64,000 nt of DNA. It comes from Ricinus communis. Lineage: Eukaryota > Streptophyta > Magnoliopsida > Malpighiales > Euphorbiaceae. The position numbers were made by a program, and so were the translations under genes. The stretch lies in NCBI RefSeq assembly GCF_019578655.1, contig NC_063256.1:27452342-27516341 (forward strand), read 5' to 3'. The notes under the pieces are model-generated. The model was not told the origin of the DNA. It did no database searches and saw only the letters and a program-made list of their open reading frames with translations. Numbering within the stretch: position 1 is the first letter of the stretch; each line of letters begins with the position of its first letter. Of the stretch, positions 33,293-44,611 are shown piece by piece.

Positions 33293-35600
33293 TGTAACAC
33301 CCCCATCACATGCTAACCAATAAACATTAGCCGGGGAAGCATACAAGCGTCGTAGAATATATACTACAGGTAGATAGGTCAATATGTAGGTTGTTAAGAA
33401 TCCGGACACAAGGTTATTAACATATAAACATATGATTATACTTAAACATCATTTAACAAGTATTACAAACATCTTCTTATGCCTTATAAGGCATACTTCC
33501 ATATGTATCACATAACTGCATACAAAAATGCATCGGGAGGAGACTTCACAAAACTGGCCCAACTTGGCGAACTCAAAAAGCTAGACTTCGCATACAACCA
33601 ACGGATGCACTACTATTTACAAACCTGAAAAGAAAAATTTTGGAGAGGGGTGAGCATCCAGTAAATAAATAATCAACATAATCTATATCACATACACTTA
33701 ATACAATTTCCACCCAATCACATAACTTTCCATGATATTCATAGTTTAGGTATAAAGTCATACCATTCTACTCAATTCATTACAACCATCATAGAAGAAA
33801 TACAATTCAACAATTATGGTTAGTTCTCACGGCTTGTGGATCCCCTTTAATGTGCTGCTCCGCCTCATCCTCACATATCACACACGTAAGCTGCTCCGCC
33901 TCATCTCACATTATACACTTTTATAGCCTCTCTAGGCTTTAGCCTCCCAAGGCTTTATATATATATCTTTTTATTTCACAGGGGAATCCACCATTCACAT
34001 GCACATATGCACTTAACATCACAATTCAATCATTTCACTTATATCATATTTCAGCAATAACAATTATTCCACTCAACGCCAATCATTTCCATCTCAGTCA
34101 TTCAAACATAAACAATATTAAGCAAACGCAACCATTTCATGAACATTTGATTAAATATATGAACATAGCAAATATTAACTATTTACTTACTCAAAATATA
34201 CTTATTCCTTTAGCATATAAGAACCTCCTTTCTCCACAACTTCCTTTCCGTGCCTTTGAGTACCCTGTCAACACATTCATCAATTCACATTTCATGCATA
34301 TTACAAATATTCATGTAAATGCGAGTTCTAATGCATTACAAGATCATCCCCTCTCTAATTCATAGGTCTAACTCTTCCTCTAAGACTCTCAATTACTGTT
34401 TTAATATCCTATAAACATTTCCCATCTAGTTAAATACCAATTTAACTCAAACTAACATCAATAAATTGCATAAAACTAATCTCCAACATTTCTGTTTTCT
34501 AGACAGAATTTAGTACCAAGGTATATTTATTGCTGGGCAAAATTGGCTTAATACAAAAATCTCATATTAAATAGACATATCCATTTATGCGTCTAGTTTC
34601 ATCTCCAAGAAGAATTACTCAATTCCGACTTCTATAGATTTAATTATTTTCAAATTACTGAGCAAGGGTCATACAGCTAGTTGTACCCGAGTAGCAATCT
34701 GTTTGCTCAATTTAAGCAACCAAAACGGCAAAAATAGCAAAATCACAAAACTACAAAGTTATAGAGGACTCTTTAAAATTTCCATAGACACCAATTAAGC
34801 TTAATTTGGACTTATATAACCCATGTTATGCCTAAAATACAGAACATCAAGGTTGCTGGAATTTTGACAGTTTTCTATCTTAACATACTTAAACTTAAAT
34901 CAAGCTTAATCTTTATGCAATCATTCAATACTCTACTAATTCATGATAATCAGACATTTAATTAATCAATGAGAGCATCAAATGAAGTTTTTCCAATTTG
35001 TAATCAAGAACCCTAATGACAAATTAATAACACTCAAGTAACAACTTACCAATTTCAGCTTTTGGGTTGCTAATATGCTTAAATCCTTTAGCTTTAGCTT
35101 GGCTCCTTCAATAGTTGGCAAAATCCTATCTTAATCTTAAGTTTTTCTAGGTATTCCACTCCTCTCTCTTATTCCAAATTTTGTGTTTTTGGCCATGTAC
35201 GAATTTTAGAGAAATGAAGAGGTAAAATGAGCTTGCTCATGGTTCCAATTTCCAATATTCCTCTCTTAATGCCACCACCTACTAAACTATTTTTATCACC
35301 CTAAATTAATTCTTACTAACCATATATAGGTACTAACTTTTAATTGTATCTTTTAAGTCCAATCAATTTACCCAACCTTCAACTATTGGTTCAATTAAGT
35401 CTTAAGGCTTAATACACATAACCCAAGTACTTAATCAACTTATCTAAATTAATAATCTAATATCATGCTTCTTATTCTCTACTTATAATTAATATATATC
35501 TGTTCTCATAAAATAAAAATAACATTGATATACCATCATATGCCCAATGATTAAATGTAAATGCACATAACATGGATGATGAGAAAATGCAGGCGTTACA
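33293..35600 (-). mobile_element. 5' LTR of T
   Basis: 2,308 bp, plus-strand edges TGTAACACCCCC and GGCGTTACA. It matches the solo LTR at 60655-62965 almost throughout in opposite orientation. A TATATATGG-like box lies near 35321-35330. No coding content. Confidence 0.95.
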
Positions 35601-35900
35601 GTGGAGGCCGTGGTGTCTTCGGAAACTGTGCCAAAATGGCACTCTTAAAGGGAAACTATTTGATGGTTCAGCACGGCCAGAGTCCAGACCATGCTCAACC
35701 TTGGAATGCTACTCTTTGCTCAATTTGATGGATTCTAGTCCGTAATTGCGCGTATTTCCCTCGATTACTGATAATGTCCGTCGATAATGACCTGAAACAT
35801 GAAAGGAACCAAAACTCAGGTGATTCTGGCATAAAACAAGATAACTATGAAAAAATATAAACAATTGGGCATGTAAATAAGTATAAAATGATGCATATCA
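35601..35900 (-). mobile_element. Remaining U3 end of C 5' LTR
   Basis: 300 bp homologous to 27010-27318 (TGCCAAAATGGCACTC, AGCACGGCCAGAGTCC), ending GCATATCA at 35900 followed by TSD ctctc. Confidence 0.88.
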
Positions 35901-35905
35901 CTCTC

Positions 35906-36140
35906 TTACCATAAAATGATACTTCTCCCAATTAAGCACCAAGTTAGCCTCAATACACCTAGCTAACATGTGTTCTAAATTGGCCAAACAATGAGAAAAG
36001 GAATCACCAAAAATAGAGAAGTCGTCCATAAATACCTCCATCGACTCCTCAATCATATCATCAAAAATGGCCATCATACATTGCTGAAACGTAGCCAGCG
36101 CATTGCATAGACCAAAATGCATCCAATATAAGCAAAAGTC
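35906..36140 (-). pseudogene. Athila RT palm fragment (element E)
   Basis: Minus strand WMHFGLCNALATFQQCMMAI (PFGLCNAPATF-type motif with Pro-to-Leu change), the catalytic EVFMDDFSIFG (usual F/YxDD), and NLVLNWEKYHFMVRE, which continues at 24608 across element C. Its N-terminal side is fused directly to gag near 36140, so protease and the RT fingers are deleted. Confidence 0.88.
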
Positions 36141-37360
36141 CCGTAGGGGCAGGTGAATGTTGCTGTGGCTGCTGATGAAGTCTCTGAAAACCAGGTGGAC
36201 CCTGAGCGTTATTGTTCCTCTAACTGAAGTTGGGATGATTGCGCCACCCAGGGTTGTATGTATTGCTGTAAGGATCGTTCTACTGCCTTGGGGCATTCCC
36301 CATATAATCAACCTGTTCAACATCAGAAGACATAGCAGAATTAGACGGAAAAGTAGTAGAGGATGAAGCAAACATACCTCCCGTGATGCGATTCGCCTTT
36401 GTAATGCGGGCCACCACAAAACTCGCAGCCCAACGTTCGCTACATGAACCGGCATCCGGAGTTGGTCGATCTTCTTGGCTAGAAGCTCCACTTGAGCTCG
36501 CCAAGGTTGCTTTGTAAAGTCCACTTGGTTGACCACTCCTGTCTTCCTGGTCGGCTCCAGAGGATTACCAACGATAGTTGTTCATGGCCATTTCCTCTAT
36601 CAGTTCTCGAGCCCGGGCGTCTTACTATTTAGCGCCCCCACCTGCCGCAGCATCCACCATCTCGTTGCAAGGTTCAACCCATTTGTAGAAGGTCCGAACT
36701 GCATCCACACCGGCAATCCGTTATGTGGGCAAAGATCTTAAAAGATCTTTAAATCTCTCCCATGCATCGTACATGCTTTCATCATCAAATTCGCGCAAAA
36801 GAAGATATGTCATTTCTAAGTTTAGCGGTTTTAGCGGGAGGAAAATACTTATATAAAAATTTTTCGGCCAACGCCTTCCGGTAGTGATCGTCATTGTGGA
36901 AGAGATTGCAGCCATCTCTTTGCTCACATCCCTCAAGGAAAATGGAAACAATCTCAAATTTAATGGCATCATCGGTTGTTCCATTTATCTTGAATGTGTC
37001 ACAAATCTCCAAAAAGTTGGAGATATATGCATTGGGATCCTCGCTGGGCAATCCTCCAAATTGCACACTTTGCTGGATCATCTGGATAACATTGGCCTTT
37101 ATCTCAAAATTATTGGCCGCTACAGCAGGTCTGACTATACTCGTTTTCGTCCCATCTAAAGATGGTCGAGCAAACTCATACATCGTCCTCTGAACGTCGT
37201 TGGCCTAGGGGTCATGGTTTTCCATCGTGTCTAGTCTATCCACAGGTACCTCAACCTCAATCTCCTCCTCTTCTAATTGCAACCTCTTCCTTAAGAGTCT
37301 GAGGGATCGTTCTGGATCAGATAGAGGCTCTATAAGATTTGAGTTTGAGCTCCTGGTCAT
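36141..37360 (-). pseudogene. Athila gag of element E
   Basis: Start ATG at 37360 (minus), just after a TTTCAG splice-acceptor-like site. The N-terminal region contains DPERSLRLLRKR. The capsid part [31 protein letters not shown] and FKINGTTDDAI is open from 37183 to 36785, with a frame break there. It is followed by [20 protein letters not shown] and, after another break, CSERW...GGMFASSS, VEQVDYMGNAPRQ, NDPYSNTYNPGWRNHPNF and NNNAQGPPGFQRLHQQPQQ. It then runs into RT at 36140. Stops replace Gln (TAG) and Trp codons. This is the standard Athila Gag order. Confidence 0.88.
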
Positions 37361-37507
37361 AAACTACCTGAAACCGAAAGTCCACACAACCACCAATCAA
37401 CAAAAACAATATAATAATAAATAATAAATAAATAAAGAATAAATGAATAAGCAAATAATGACTAAATTAACACAAAAACAATTCACTCTAGTTCACCATT
37501 ACTGTGT

Positions 37508-37525
37508 TCCCCGGCAACGGCGCCA
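37508..37525 (-). other. Primer-binding site of E (tRNA-Asp)
   Basis: Plus strand TCCCCGGCAACGGCGCCA, a perfect 18-base match to the 3' end of plant tRNA-Asp. Confidence 0.97.
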
Positions 37526-37531
37526 AAAACT

Positions 37532-38986
37532 TGATGGGCTCTTTATGCAACCTACACCTAAGGCAGTGAACCTACCAATGCAGCCTAGCACTAGTGAGTA
37601 TCAAGGTCGTATCCCTAGAGATCGGGTGAACCTAGAGTTACTACTGCTTGCTATGTTATCTAGTCTGAAATAGGGTGTGAAAGTTCTAACATACCAGCTA
37701 ATGGTTATAAGTGCAATTAAGTAAATGAAGGACAACGAACAATCAAAAGACAATTGCAAAGAGAGAAACAAACCCAAAAGGGAGCCTAAATGATGGAATT
37801 CTAAAGATGGATTTTATGGATTGCCGATCTTGCTTACCCGTGCCTAAATCCTAAATTGAATTCCCGGTTCCTCTCTCAAGCTTACCGAATTCCTAAACCT
37901 ACACTAACCTAATGGAATCTCTTCCTATCGGATTACTACAGATTAGCATTAAGTATGATTTTAAACTATTAAGAGTTATTAATTCTTAATCCGGCGAGTA
38001 AATCAACCTTATCTCTAAGTGTTAACTACCAGTCCTTACTATTCAATGTCCAGTTGTAACAAGCATTTCTCAATGTCAAGAAACAACCCAATAAACAATT
38101 AATTCAACGTCTCAAATTAACTGAATCAAACTTTTATTACTAAACAGCAAGAAGATTGCAAGAATGACAATTATAAAACTAACAATCAAGCATAATCCAT
38201 CAACAAAGGTGAACCCCAATGGGTTCAAAAGATCTAGCTACTCATGTTCATGGTTAAAGCAATTAGGGAATAAAATAAGGAAAAACAAATTAAAGGCATG
38301 TACACCCTTCTCTTTCAAGCTGAATGAGAAACCCTAAAATTGTAAAATTCGAAATCTCAAACCTTAGTTGCCTCTTAAATGCTCCCAAAGTTTGTCTTGA
38401 TCTTCAATTCGATGTTGGAACAAGTGAAATCCCCCATTCAATTGATGAATTTTGATCTCTCAAGGTCTACAATTGAGGTATAGGAAATAATTGATTAAGT
38501 GTGTGTCTTGGAATTGAGTCCAAAAATCGTCTCCCTTAAAAAAGAATTCAAAATCGCCTATATAGTTGATTCAAGATGGCCGAGTCCAGATCAGGATGAT
38601 TCAAAGACACGAGTCCAGTCTGTCAACTCTGGAGTCTATCAGTCCGACTCCTTCCCCGTGCCCAAGCTCTGATCCATCACAGTCCGGGAGGCCGTGGTGG
38701 CTACCAAGTCGTGGCCGAAATGGCACAATTGGGGATAGCCTCTTGGTCATTCAAGACGGCCGAGTCCAGGCCGTGCTCAACCCTCCTGGGTGCTACTCCT
38801 CGCCTAACTGATGGATTTTGGTCCGTAATCACACGTATGTCCCTCGATTCACTGATGATGTCCTTCGAAATGACTCGAAATGAGAAAGGAAACAAAAGAC
38901 AGGTGATTCTAGCATAAAACGGGATAATCATGCATAAAAAATGTAAACAATCGGGCATGAAAACATGTGTATTATGATGCTTATCA
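37532..38986 (-). mobile_element. 5' LTR of E
   Basis: 1,455 bp, TGATGGGC (left) to GCTTATCA (right). U3 is of the A/C type, with TATATAGTT at 38560-38568. The right flank is inside the protease/pre-RT region of F, so E was inserted in F. The partner 3' LTR is missing, so no TSD can be checked (right flank ctact). Confidence 0.93.
38560..38790 (-). promoter_or_regulatory. U3 word cluster and TATA of E 5' LTR
   Basis: TATA at 38560-38568. To the right, GGCCGAGTCCAG occurs twice (38578, 38758) and GGAGGCCGTGGTGG once, with GAGTC/GACTC words between. Confidence 0.5.
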
Positions 38987-39799
38987 CTACTCCAACACTT
39001 GCTCGTTTGAAAGCTCTTCCTCATCTCCTTGTAATGCTACCTGCAAAGGATCATCAAGCAATATTTCCTGCAAATGAGACTCAACCACATCATCCAGAAT
39101 ATCCATAGAGAACACAACATCATCATGGTCTAAAGAATGTCTCATAGTAGTAGCTAAGTCGAAGGTAATAGTCTCATCATCTACCCTAAGCTGAAGTTTT
39201 CCATCACAAACATCTATAATAGCCCTAGATGTTGCAAGAAAAGGTCTACCTAGGATCAAAGGCACAGTACTCTCACCTTCCATGTCCATAACTACAAAAT
39301 CAACAGGAAAAATAAACTTGTCTACCTTAACAAGCACATCCTCAATAATACCCCTAGGAATCTTAACAGTCCTATTAGCAAACTGAATGCTCATCCTAGT
39401 AGGCTTAGGTTCACTCAAACCTAACTTATCAAATAAACTAGTGGGCATCAAATTAATACTAGCTCCTAAATCATCCAATGCACCACTAATAGACAAATCA
39501 CCAATATTTTAGGGAACAATAAAACTCCCTGGATCTCTCCTTTTGAGTGGCAGCTTGTTCTGAAGAAGAGCTGAACACTCCTCATTCAGAGTCACTAGTC
39601 CCAAATCCTCCAGCTTCCTTTTGTTGCTCAAAATTTCCTTTAAGAACTTGGCATACTTCGGCATCTGCAAAATAGCCTCAACAGAAGGTAGGTTAATACG
39701 CAGTTGTTTAAACAAGTCAAGGAACTTACCAAACTGCTTATCAACCTTCTCCTGCTTAAGTCGAATAGGGTAGGGGACTGGTGGCTGGTACTCTCTCAC
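38987..39799 (-). pseudogene. Athila protease and pre-RT region of F
   Basis: Minus strand, frame 39799-39509: PPVPYPIRLKQEKVDKQFGK and NLPSVEAILQMPKYAKFLKE, the conserved linker before protease. After a TAA the frame 39496-38987 has the retropepsin active-site region GALDDLGASINLMPTSL (Asp-Leu-Gly-Ala-Ser; Athila uses DLGAS in place of DTG), RGIIEDVLVKVDKFIFPVDF, LILGRPFLATSRAIIDV, then the acidic tail EEELSNEQVLE where E cuts it. Close to intact over about 260 codons. Aspartic protease that would cut the Gag-Pol precursor. Confidence 0.92.
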
Positions 39800-39808
39800 A
39801 GGGCTCTT

Positions 39809-41367
39809 CTACCTGTCTTCCACTTTTTCTACTTCTATCACCTTAAGCTCTAGCTCATTCCTAGTTGGCTCATCTTGTATAGAAACATCATCATCATCAG
39901 CTAATGGTAAAGAACTAGATAACTGCTTACCTGATCGCAAGGTAATAGCCTTGCAATGCTCTTTCGGGTTTGACTTTGTAGTACTGGGGAGCGCTCCTTG
40001 TTGCCTCTCAGATAACCTCTTAGAAATCTGCCCAATCTGACTCTCCAAGTTCTAAATGGACGCCTGCTAATTTCTAAGAGTAGTGTCAGTCTACTGGAGC
40101 CTCGTCTCAGTAGACGTGACAAAATTCATCATCAGCTCCTCCAAGTTAGATTTCTTCTCGACTGGAGGAGGAAGTCGGTACGATGCGCTCTGAAAGCCTG
40201 GTGGACCCCGGATGTTGTTATTTCTCCAATCGAAGTTTGGATGATTATGCCACCCTAGGTTGTAAGTGTTGCTGTACGGGTTCCTTTGCTGCCTCGGGCC
40301 ATTGCCCATATAATCTACTTGCTCAAGGTCAGTGGATAAAACAGAAAAGGAAGAAGGAACATAAGTACTAGCAAACAGACCTCCCGTATTATAGTTCGCA
40401 TTGAAATGAGGGCCACCGCAAAACTCACAACTGCTCTGAGCTGCATGGGTTGGCATCTAGAGCTGGTCGATCTTTTTAGCCAATAGCTCCACCTGAGCTG
40501 CCAAGGCTGTTGTAGAATCTAACTGATTGACCACTCCCTGCTTCATTGGTCGGCTCCTAGAAGACTGCCACTGATAATTGTTCATGGTCATCTCCTCAAT
40601 CAAGTTCTGAGCCTGCTCGAGTGTCTTACTGTTTAGCGCCCCTCCTGCTGCTGCATCAACCATTTGTCTAGTAGCAGGTTCAAACCACTGTAAAATGTTT
40701 GAACCTACATCTAGACTGGTAGATAGTGGTGTGGACAGCATCTCAAAAAGTCCTTGTACCTCTCCCAGGCATCATACATTCTCTTGTCGTCCATCTGCAT
40801 AAAAGAAGAAATGTCATTCCTCAATTTAGCAGTCTTAGCTGGAGGTAAGTACTTGTAAAGAAATTTCTTAGCCAAAGAATTCCAAGTAGTGATAGTGTTT
40901 GGTGGAAGGGACTGTAAAGATCTCTTTGCTCTATCCCTCAAAGAAAATGGAAACAACTTCAGCCGAATGGCATCATCAGTAGTTCCATTTATCTTGAAGG
41001 TATCACATATCTCCAAGAAGTTAGCAATGTGAGCGTTAGGATCCTCGCTCGGCAACCCTCCAAACTGAACACTATTCTGAACCATATGAATCACGTTCGG
41101 CTTGATTTTGAAGTTGTTAGCTGCCACCGGCGGTTTGAGTATACTCGTTTGTTTCCCAACCAATGATGGTCTAGTAAACTCGTACATCGTTCTGTTGGCG
41201 TCTACCACAGCATTTCCATTATGATTCTCCATCCCTACTAGTCTATCAACAGGTATCTCAGCCTTAATCTCCTCCTCTACCGATTGCATACGCTTCCTCA
41301 AAAGTCTAAGGGATCGCTCTGGATCAGACAAACGCTCTACAAGATCAGAGCTAGAGCTCCTGATCAT
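39809..41367 (-). pseudogene. Athila gag of F (best preserved gag in the window)
   Basis: Start ATG at 41367 (minus). The first 218 codons are open: [64 protein letters not shown] (capsid helices), TTWNSLAKKFLYKY and MYDAWERYKDFLRCCP. A short frame break follows, then 40741-40457 with NSKTLEQAQNLIEEM and AQVELLAKKIDQL. After a TAG come the knuckle CEFCGGPHFNANY (last Cys changed to Tyr), QVDYMGNGPRQQRNPYSNTY and, after further TAG stops, the hallmark AITLRSGKQLS near 39950. Most stops are TAG at CAG positions. Confidence 0.93.
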
Positions 41368-41521
41368 AAACTAGCTGAAATGGAAATCACAACCAACAAG
41401 GAAGGAATAATGAATAAATGAAATAAAAATAAAAAGAATAAAATATACAGAAAATAAAAAATGAAAGAATAGTGACTAAATTAACATAGGAAAAATTCAC
41501 TTTAGTTCACCATTACAAAGA

Positions 41522-41539
41522 TCCCTGGCAATGGCACCA
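41522..41539 (-). other. Primer-binding site of F (tRNA-Asp)
   Basis: Plus strand TCCCTGGCAATGGCACCA. All three mismatches to the tRNA-Asp end are C-to-T or G-to-A changes at CpG sites. Confidence 0.88.
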
Positions 41540-41545
41540 AAAACT

Positions 41546-42791
41546 TGATGGGCTACTGATGCAACTACACCTAAGGCAGTGAACCAACTACCCTAGGGAA
41601 TAGGTGAACCTAAAGCTACTACTGTACTAAGTGTTATCTAACTAAGGGTGAAAGGTCAACTAAACTGTAAACCAGAAATGATGAAATGCAAAATTAAAAT
41701 GCCAAACAAACTGAAAAGATAATGAAGCAAACACAGGAAGAAAGCAAACCCAAAGAGGACCTATTTGTAATGGAATTACTAAAGGTGATTATCTTGATTA
41801 CCAAATTGATTCCCCGTGTCTGAATCCTAGAATGTACTCGAATCCTCTCTCGAGCTCACCACGTTCCTAACTCTGGAAACTAAACGCTGGAATCTCTGCC
41901 TAACAATTAATCTCACAACAGCATTAAGATTTTATTTAAGTCTATTAAGAGTTGTTAATCCTTAATCCGGCTAGCCAATTAACCTTATCAAGTTCAAATT
42001 GTTTAACGAATTTCTCAATACCAATTAAACAATCCAACCAACATTCAACTCAACGTCTCAAGTAAAATGAAACAAACTTTTATTACTGAAAAGCAAGAAG
42101 GATTACAAATTGGTAATCTAATAATCAAAACAAATAAAAAACAATCCATCAACATAGGAACCCCAATGGGTTCGTCAGCTTTAGCTACTCATACACATAA
42201 AAAAACATAATTAGAAGAGAAGAAAAATAAAAATGAACTTGGAACATGTACACCCTTCTCTCGAATTAAAGTGGAAGCGCCAAAATCAGATTGAATGCTT
42301 CAGAATTCGTCTCCTCAATCTCTCAAACAAACTTGAATCTCCTTAAATTCATCCTTCAATATGTGAAAATGGTCTCCCAAGGTTTGTCAAGAAGTCTGGA
42401 AAGTAGAAGGTTGCGGGCGCGTAAAAGTCTCAAAATCAGAATGCCGAACCCTTCTCTCGAAAACTAAACTCATATATATAGGAAATGCATGCATGGGCCG
42501 TGCCATAGGGTGTGCCACGACCCGTGCTTGATGCATAGGCCGTGCACTGGCCTCAGAAAATGCAGTACTCCTAGAGAAATGACTATGTTGCCCTCACTTG
42601 AGCATGGGCCATACTCAAGCCCTGAAATCCACTCGGAAGTCTTGGTTAGGTCCTAAAGTCCTTTGATTTTTCTCCAAAAATGATATGTTGAGAGTCCAAA
42701 TAACTTGAAAACACAAATAGATACCCAGTGTGGTGAATCTAGCATAAAAATGAATAAATGAAGCACAGAAACATGTATAGAATGCAACACA
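41546..42791 (-). mobile_element. 5' LTR of F
   Basis: Left edge TGATGGGCTAC. The right edge is placed at CAACACA (42791), giving a TG...CA LTR of 1,246 bp; this edge is less certain because no partner LTR is present. CATATATATAGG (42471-42482) is the TATA box. R-U5 is divergent and shortened (a gap near 41990). Confidence 0.75.
42471..42560 (-). promoter_or_regulatory. U3 word cluster and TATA of F LTR
   Basis: GGGCCGTGCC, GTGCCACGACCCGTGC and GGCCGTGCAC lie within 80 bases directly upstream (sense) of the TATA box. Confidence 0.5.
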
Positions 42792-42796
42792 TAAAA

Positions 42797-44600
42797 AAAT
42801 AATAGTTCCTTAAGGGGGGACTCCTTGGGCTTGAGGTTAGCATTCCATATTGAAGGGATAAAAGAGAATCATACTTAGATTTCTTGGTCGGATGGTATCC
42901 TGATCTATATGGGTTGAAGCCCATCCGAGCGATAGGGAGCGTTAAGCATTCAAGCTTTTAGGTATCTTTAGTATCCTACATTGACATGTTTATTCATGTA
43001 TGTATGAGTCTATTTTAATTTATGCATGATATGTTTGCATTAGGTTAGGTGGGAGGGCGCCATCATGTAGAGATTGCGAGAATTTCTAAGTGTGGTCATG
43101 ATTTGGCACTTTTAAGTGCTTGATTCAGACTTAACCTTCTGCAGTCTGTCCTTGTTGCAACTTCTTAATACTTTGGTTGGACTTTCACTATTTCTAGTGG
43201 TATGGACACTAGTACTTTGGTAGTAAGGCTTATGACTTTATTGATGTATGTCTGATAGTATGCAGTCAGATCCTACTTCTTCTACTCAGCTTTCGGTTTG
43301 ATGAGTTCAGGGACTATGCTATAGATTGGTAGACACTTGTGTCTTTCGAGCATGGAAGAGATGGCAGGGACTTGCCTACGAGCCATACCTTCATTTTTTT
43401 CTCTTTTTTATTATATTTTTTATTTTTTCCCTTTTATTTTCCTTTTTCTTTCTTTCTCTTGTCTAATTGTTGCCTAGACCCCCCCTTTTTGGGTTTTCGA
43501 TCCAACAATCCATTTCACCTTGATTATTGCCTAGGTCTCCCCTTTTTGGATTTTCGACCTAGAATGCTAGCCTTAACTTTTTTCTAAGCCGCCCTTTTAA
43601 GGATATTCACCTTAGCAGGCATCTCTTTTGTGATTTTATATTTTTATTTCTCTTTTTTTTTTCTTTTCTTTCTTGTTTTAGAGGTATGGTTGTACAAGGA
43701 GTGGGAATTGCTTGCCCCTTAATTGCTTCTAACAATGATGGCTTCTTGGTTGTTGACACACATTGTTGCTTCTTGCTATGTCTATTTGCGAGACATTTCA
43801 CACTTTTGTTAATTGAACATTTTGAGGATTACCTTGTAAGTATATTGTTGTTCAATATGATGTTATCATTTTGGTTAAAGCATAACTATTGTTTGGTCCA
43901 TGTGCCTGGCTGAACTCACATCGTCAGTTAGCCTTTTAAGGTTTTCTAGCTAACTTATTTCTCTACAATGCCCTAACTTTTGCCTAGGTCTCTTCTTGTT
44001 GGATCTTTTAGCCTAACGAGTATTTTGATTTTTGTTTTGATTGATTTTTTTTGGACTGAGTGGTAGAGTGAGCCCACACCTTTATATAGCCTATTAGCCT
44101 TATTATGGCCTTAGGGAGAGGTTTTTAAGTGATGAGCAGAGTTTTCTACAATAATTTCATCCGGTTTTTTTGTTTGTTTATTTGTTTTCTTTTCTCTTTT
44201 TCTGGGTTTTAGGATTTAGTGCCATATGGTTGGCTTGGGCCTTTGTCTTCTCTATTTTATCGTCTTTAGGCTCATGCCTATTCTTGGCTCGACTGGCTTG
44301 GTGAAGGCATGGGTTGAGGCTTGGCATATCTTTAAAAGGTTTAAGTCAAACAATCGTGACTTTTATTCTTGCTTTCACTTATTCTCACTCTCTCATTGAA
44401 AGTTAGGTAGGATGCGAATGTGACCTCAATTATGCTTGAATCAAATGGGTGATATGGCACATAATCATAATATGCAAATAAGATAGTTATGAAAATGCTT
44501 AATTAATAGTAGGTAAACCATCTGTCCAAATAAACAAGACTGATTGTCCAATGCATGATGTTGAAAGTATTATCTATTAGAGTCAAAAGGCATAATTAAA
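42797..44600. other. Unclassified DNA with GCCTAGGTCGCCC-like repeats
   Basis: No credible gene. T-rich, with three loose repeats of TTGCCTAG(G/A)...CCCCTTTTTGG...TTTTCGACCTAG at about 43470, 43525 and 43575 and a decayed one near 43975. Similar words occur at 53160-53225. It lies to the left of Tat gag G in the position of that element's downstream region, but I cannot recognise pol in it. Confidence 0.4.
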
Positions 44601-44611
44601 CATGGTGATGT

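Larger units (their letters stand above)
29585..35600 (-). mobile_element. Element T: Tekay/Del chromovirus, 3' half deleted
   Basis: Minus strand from 5' LTR (33293-35600) through PBS, gag, protease, RT and RNase H to the integrase zinc finger, then cut at about 29585. The integrase core, chromodomain and 3' LTR are missing. It was inserted in the U3 of the 5' LTR of C (35601-35900 is the remaining LTR end). No TSD can be read because the left end is gone. Confidence 0.9.
24614..35900 (-). mobile_element. Element C: Athila-type element with large internal replacement
   Basis: Left edge TGATAAGC at 24614, right edge GCATATCA at 35900, exact TSD ctctc at 24609-24613 and 35901-35905. It is inserted in the RT of E between the codons read as VRE and EIVLG. 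It keeps the 3' LTR (with internal duplications), PPT, 3' noncoding region and the env-like C-terminus. The env N-terminus, pol, gag, PBS and most of the 5' LTR are gone, removed in what looks like one deletion together with the 3' half of T, which had landed in the 5' LTR. Confidence 0.9.

Noticed and set aside
34147..34365. ORFs inside the T LTR (also 61930-62443)
   Set aside because: The region is an LTR with matching noncoding copies in both orientations; frames are not kept between the copies.
43686..43913. 75-codon plus-strand ORF with Cys-rich middle
   Set aside because: Lies in T-rich unclassified repeat DNA; no relative in the window, no known motif.
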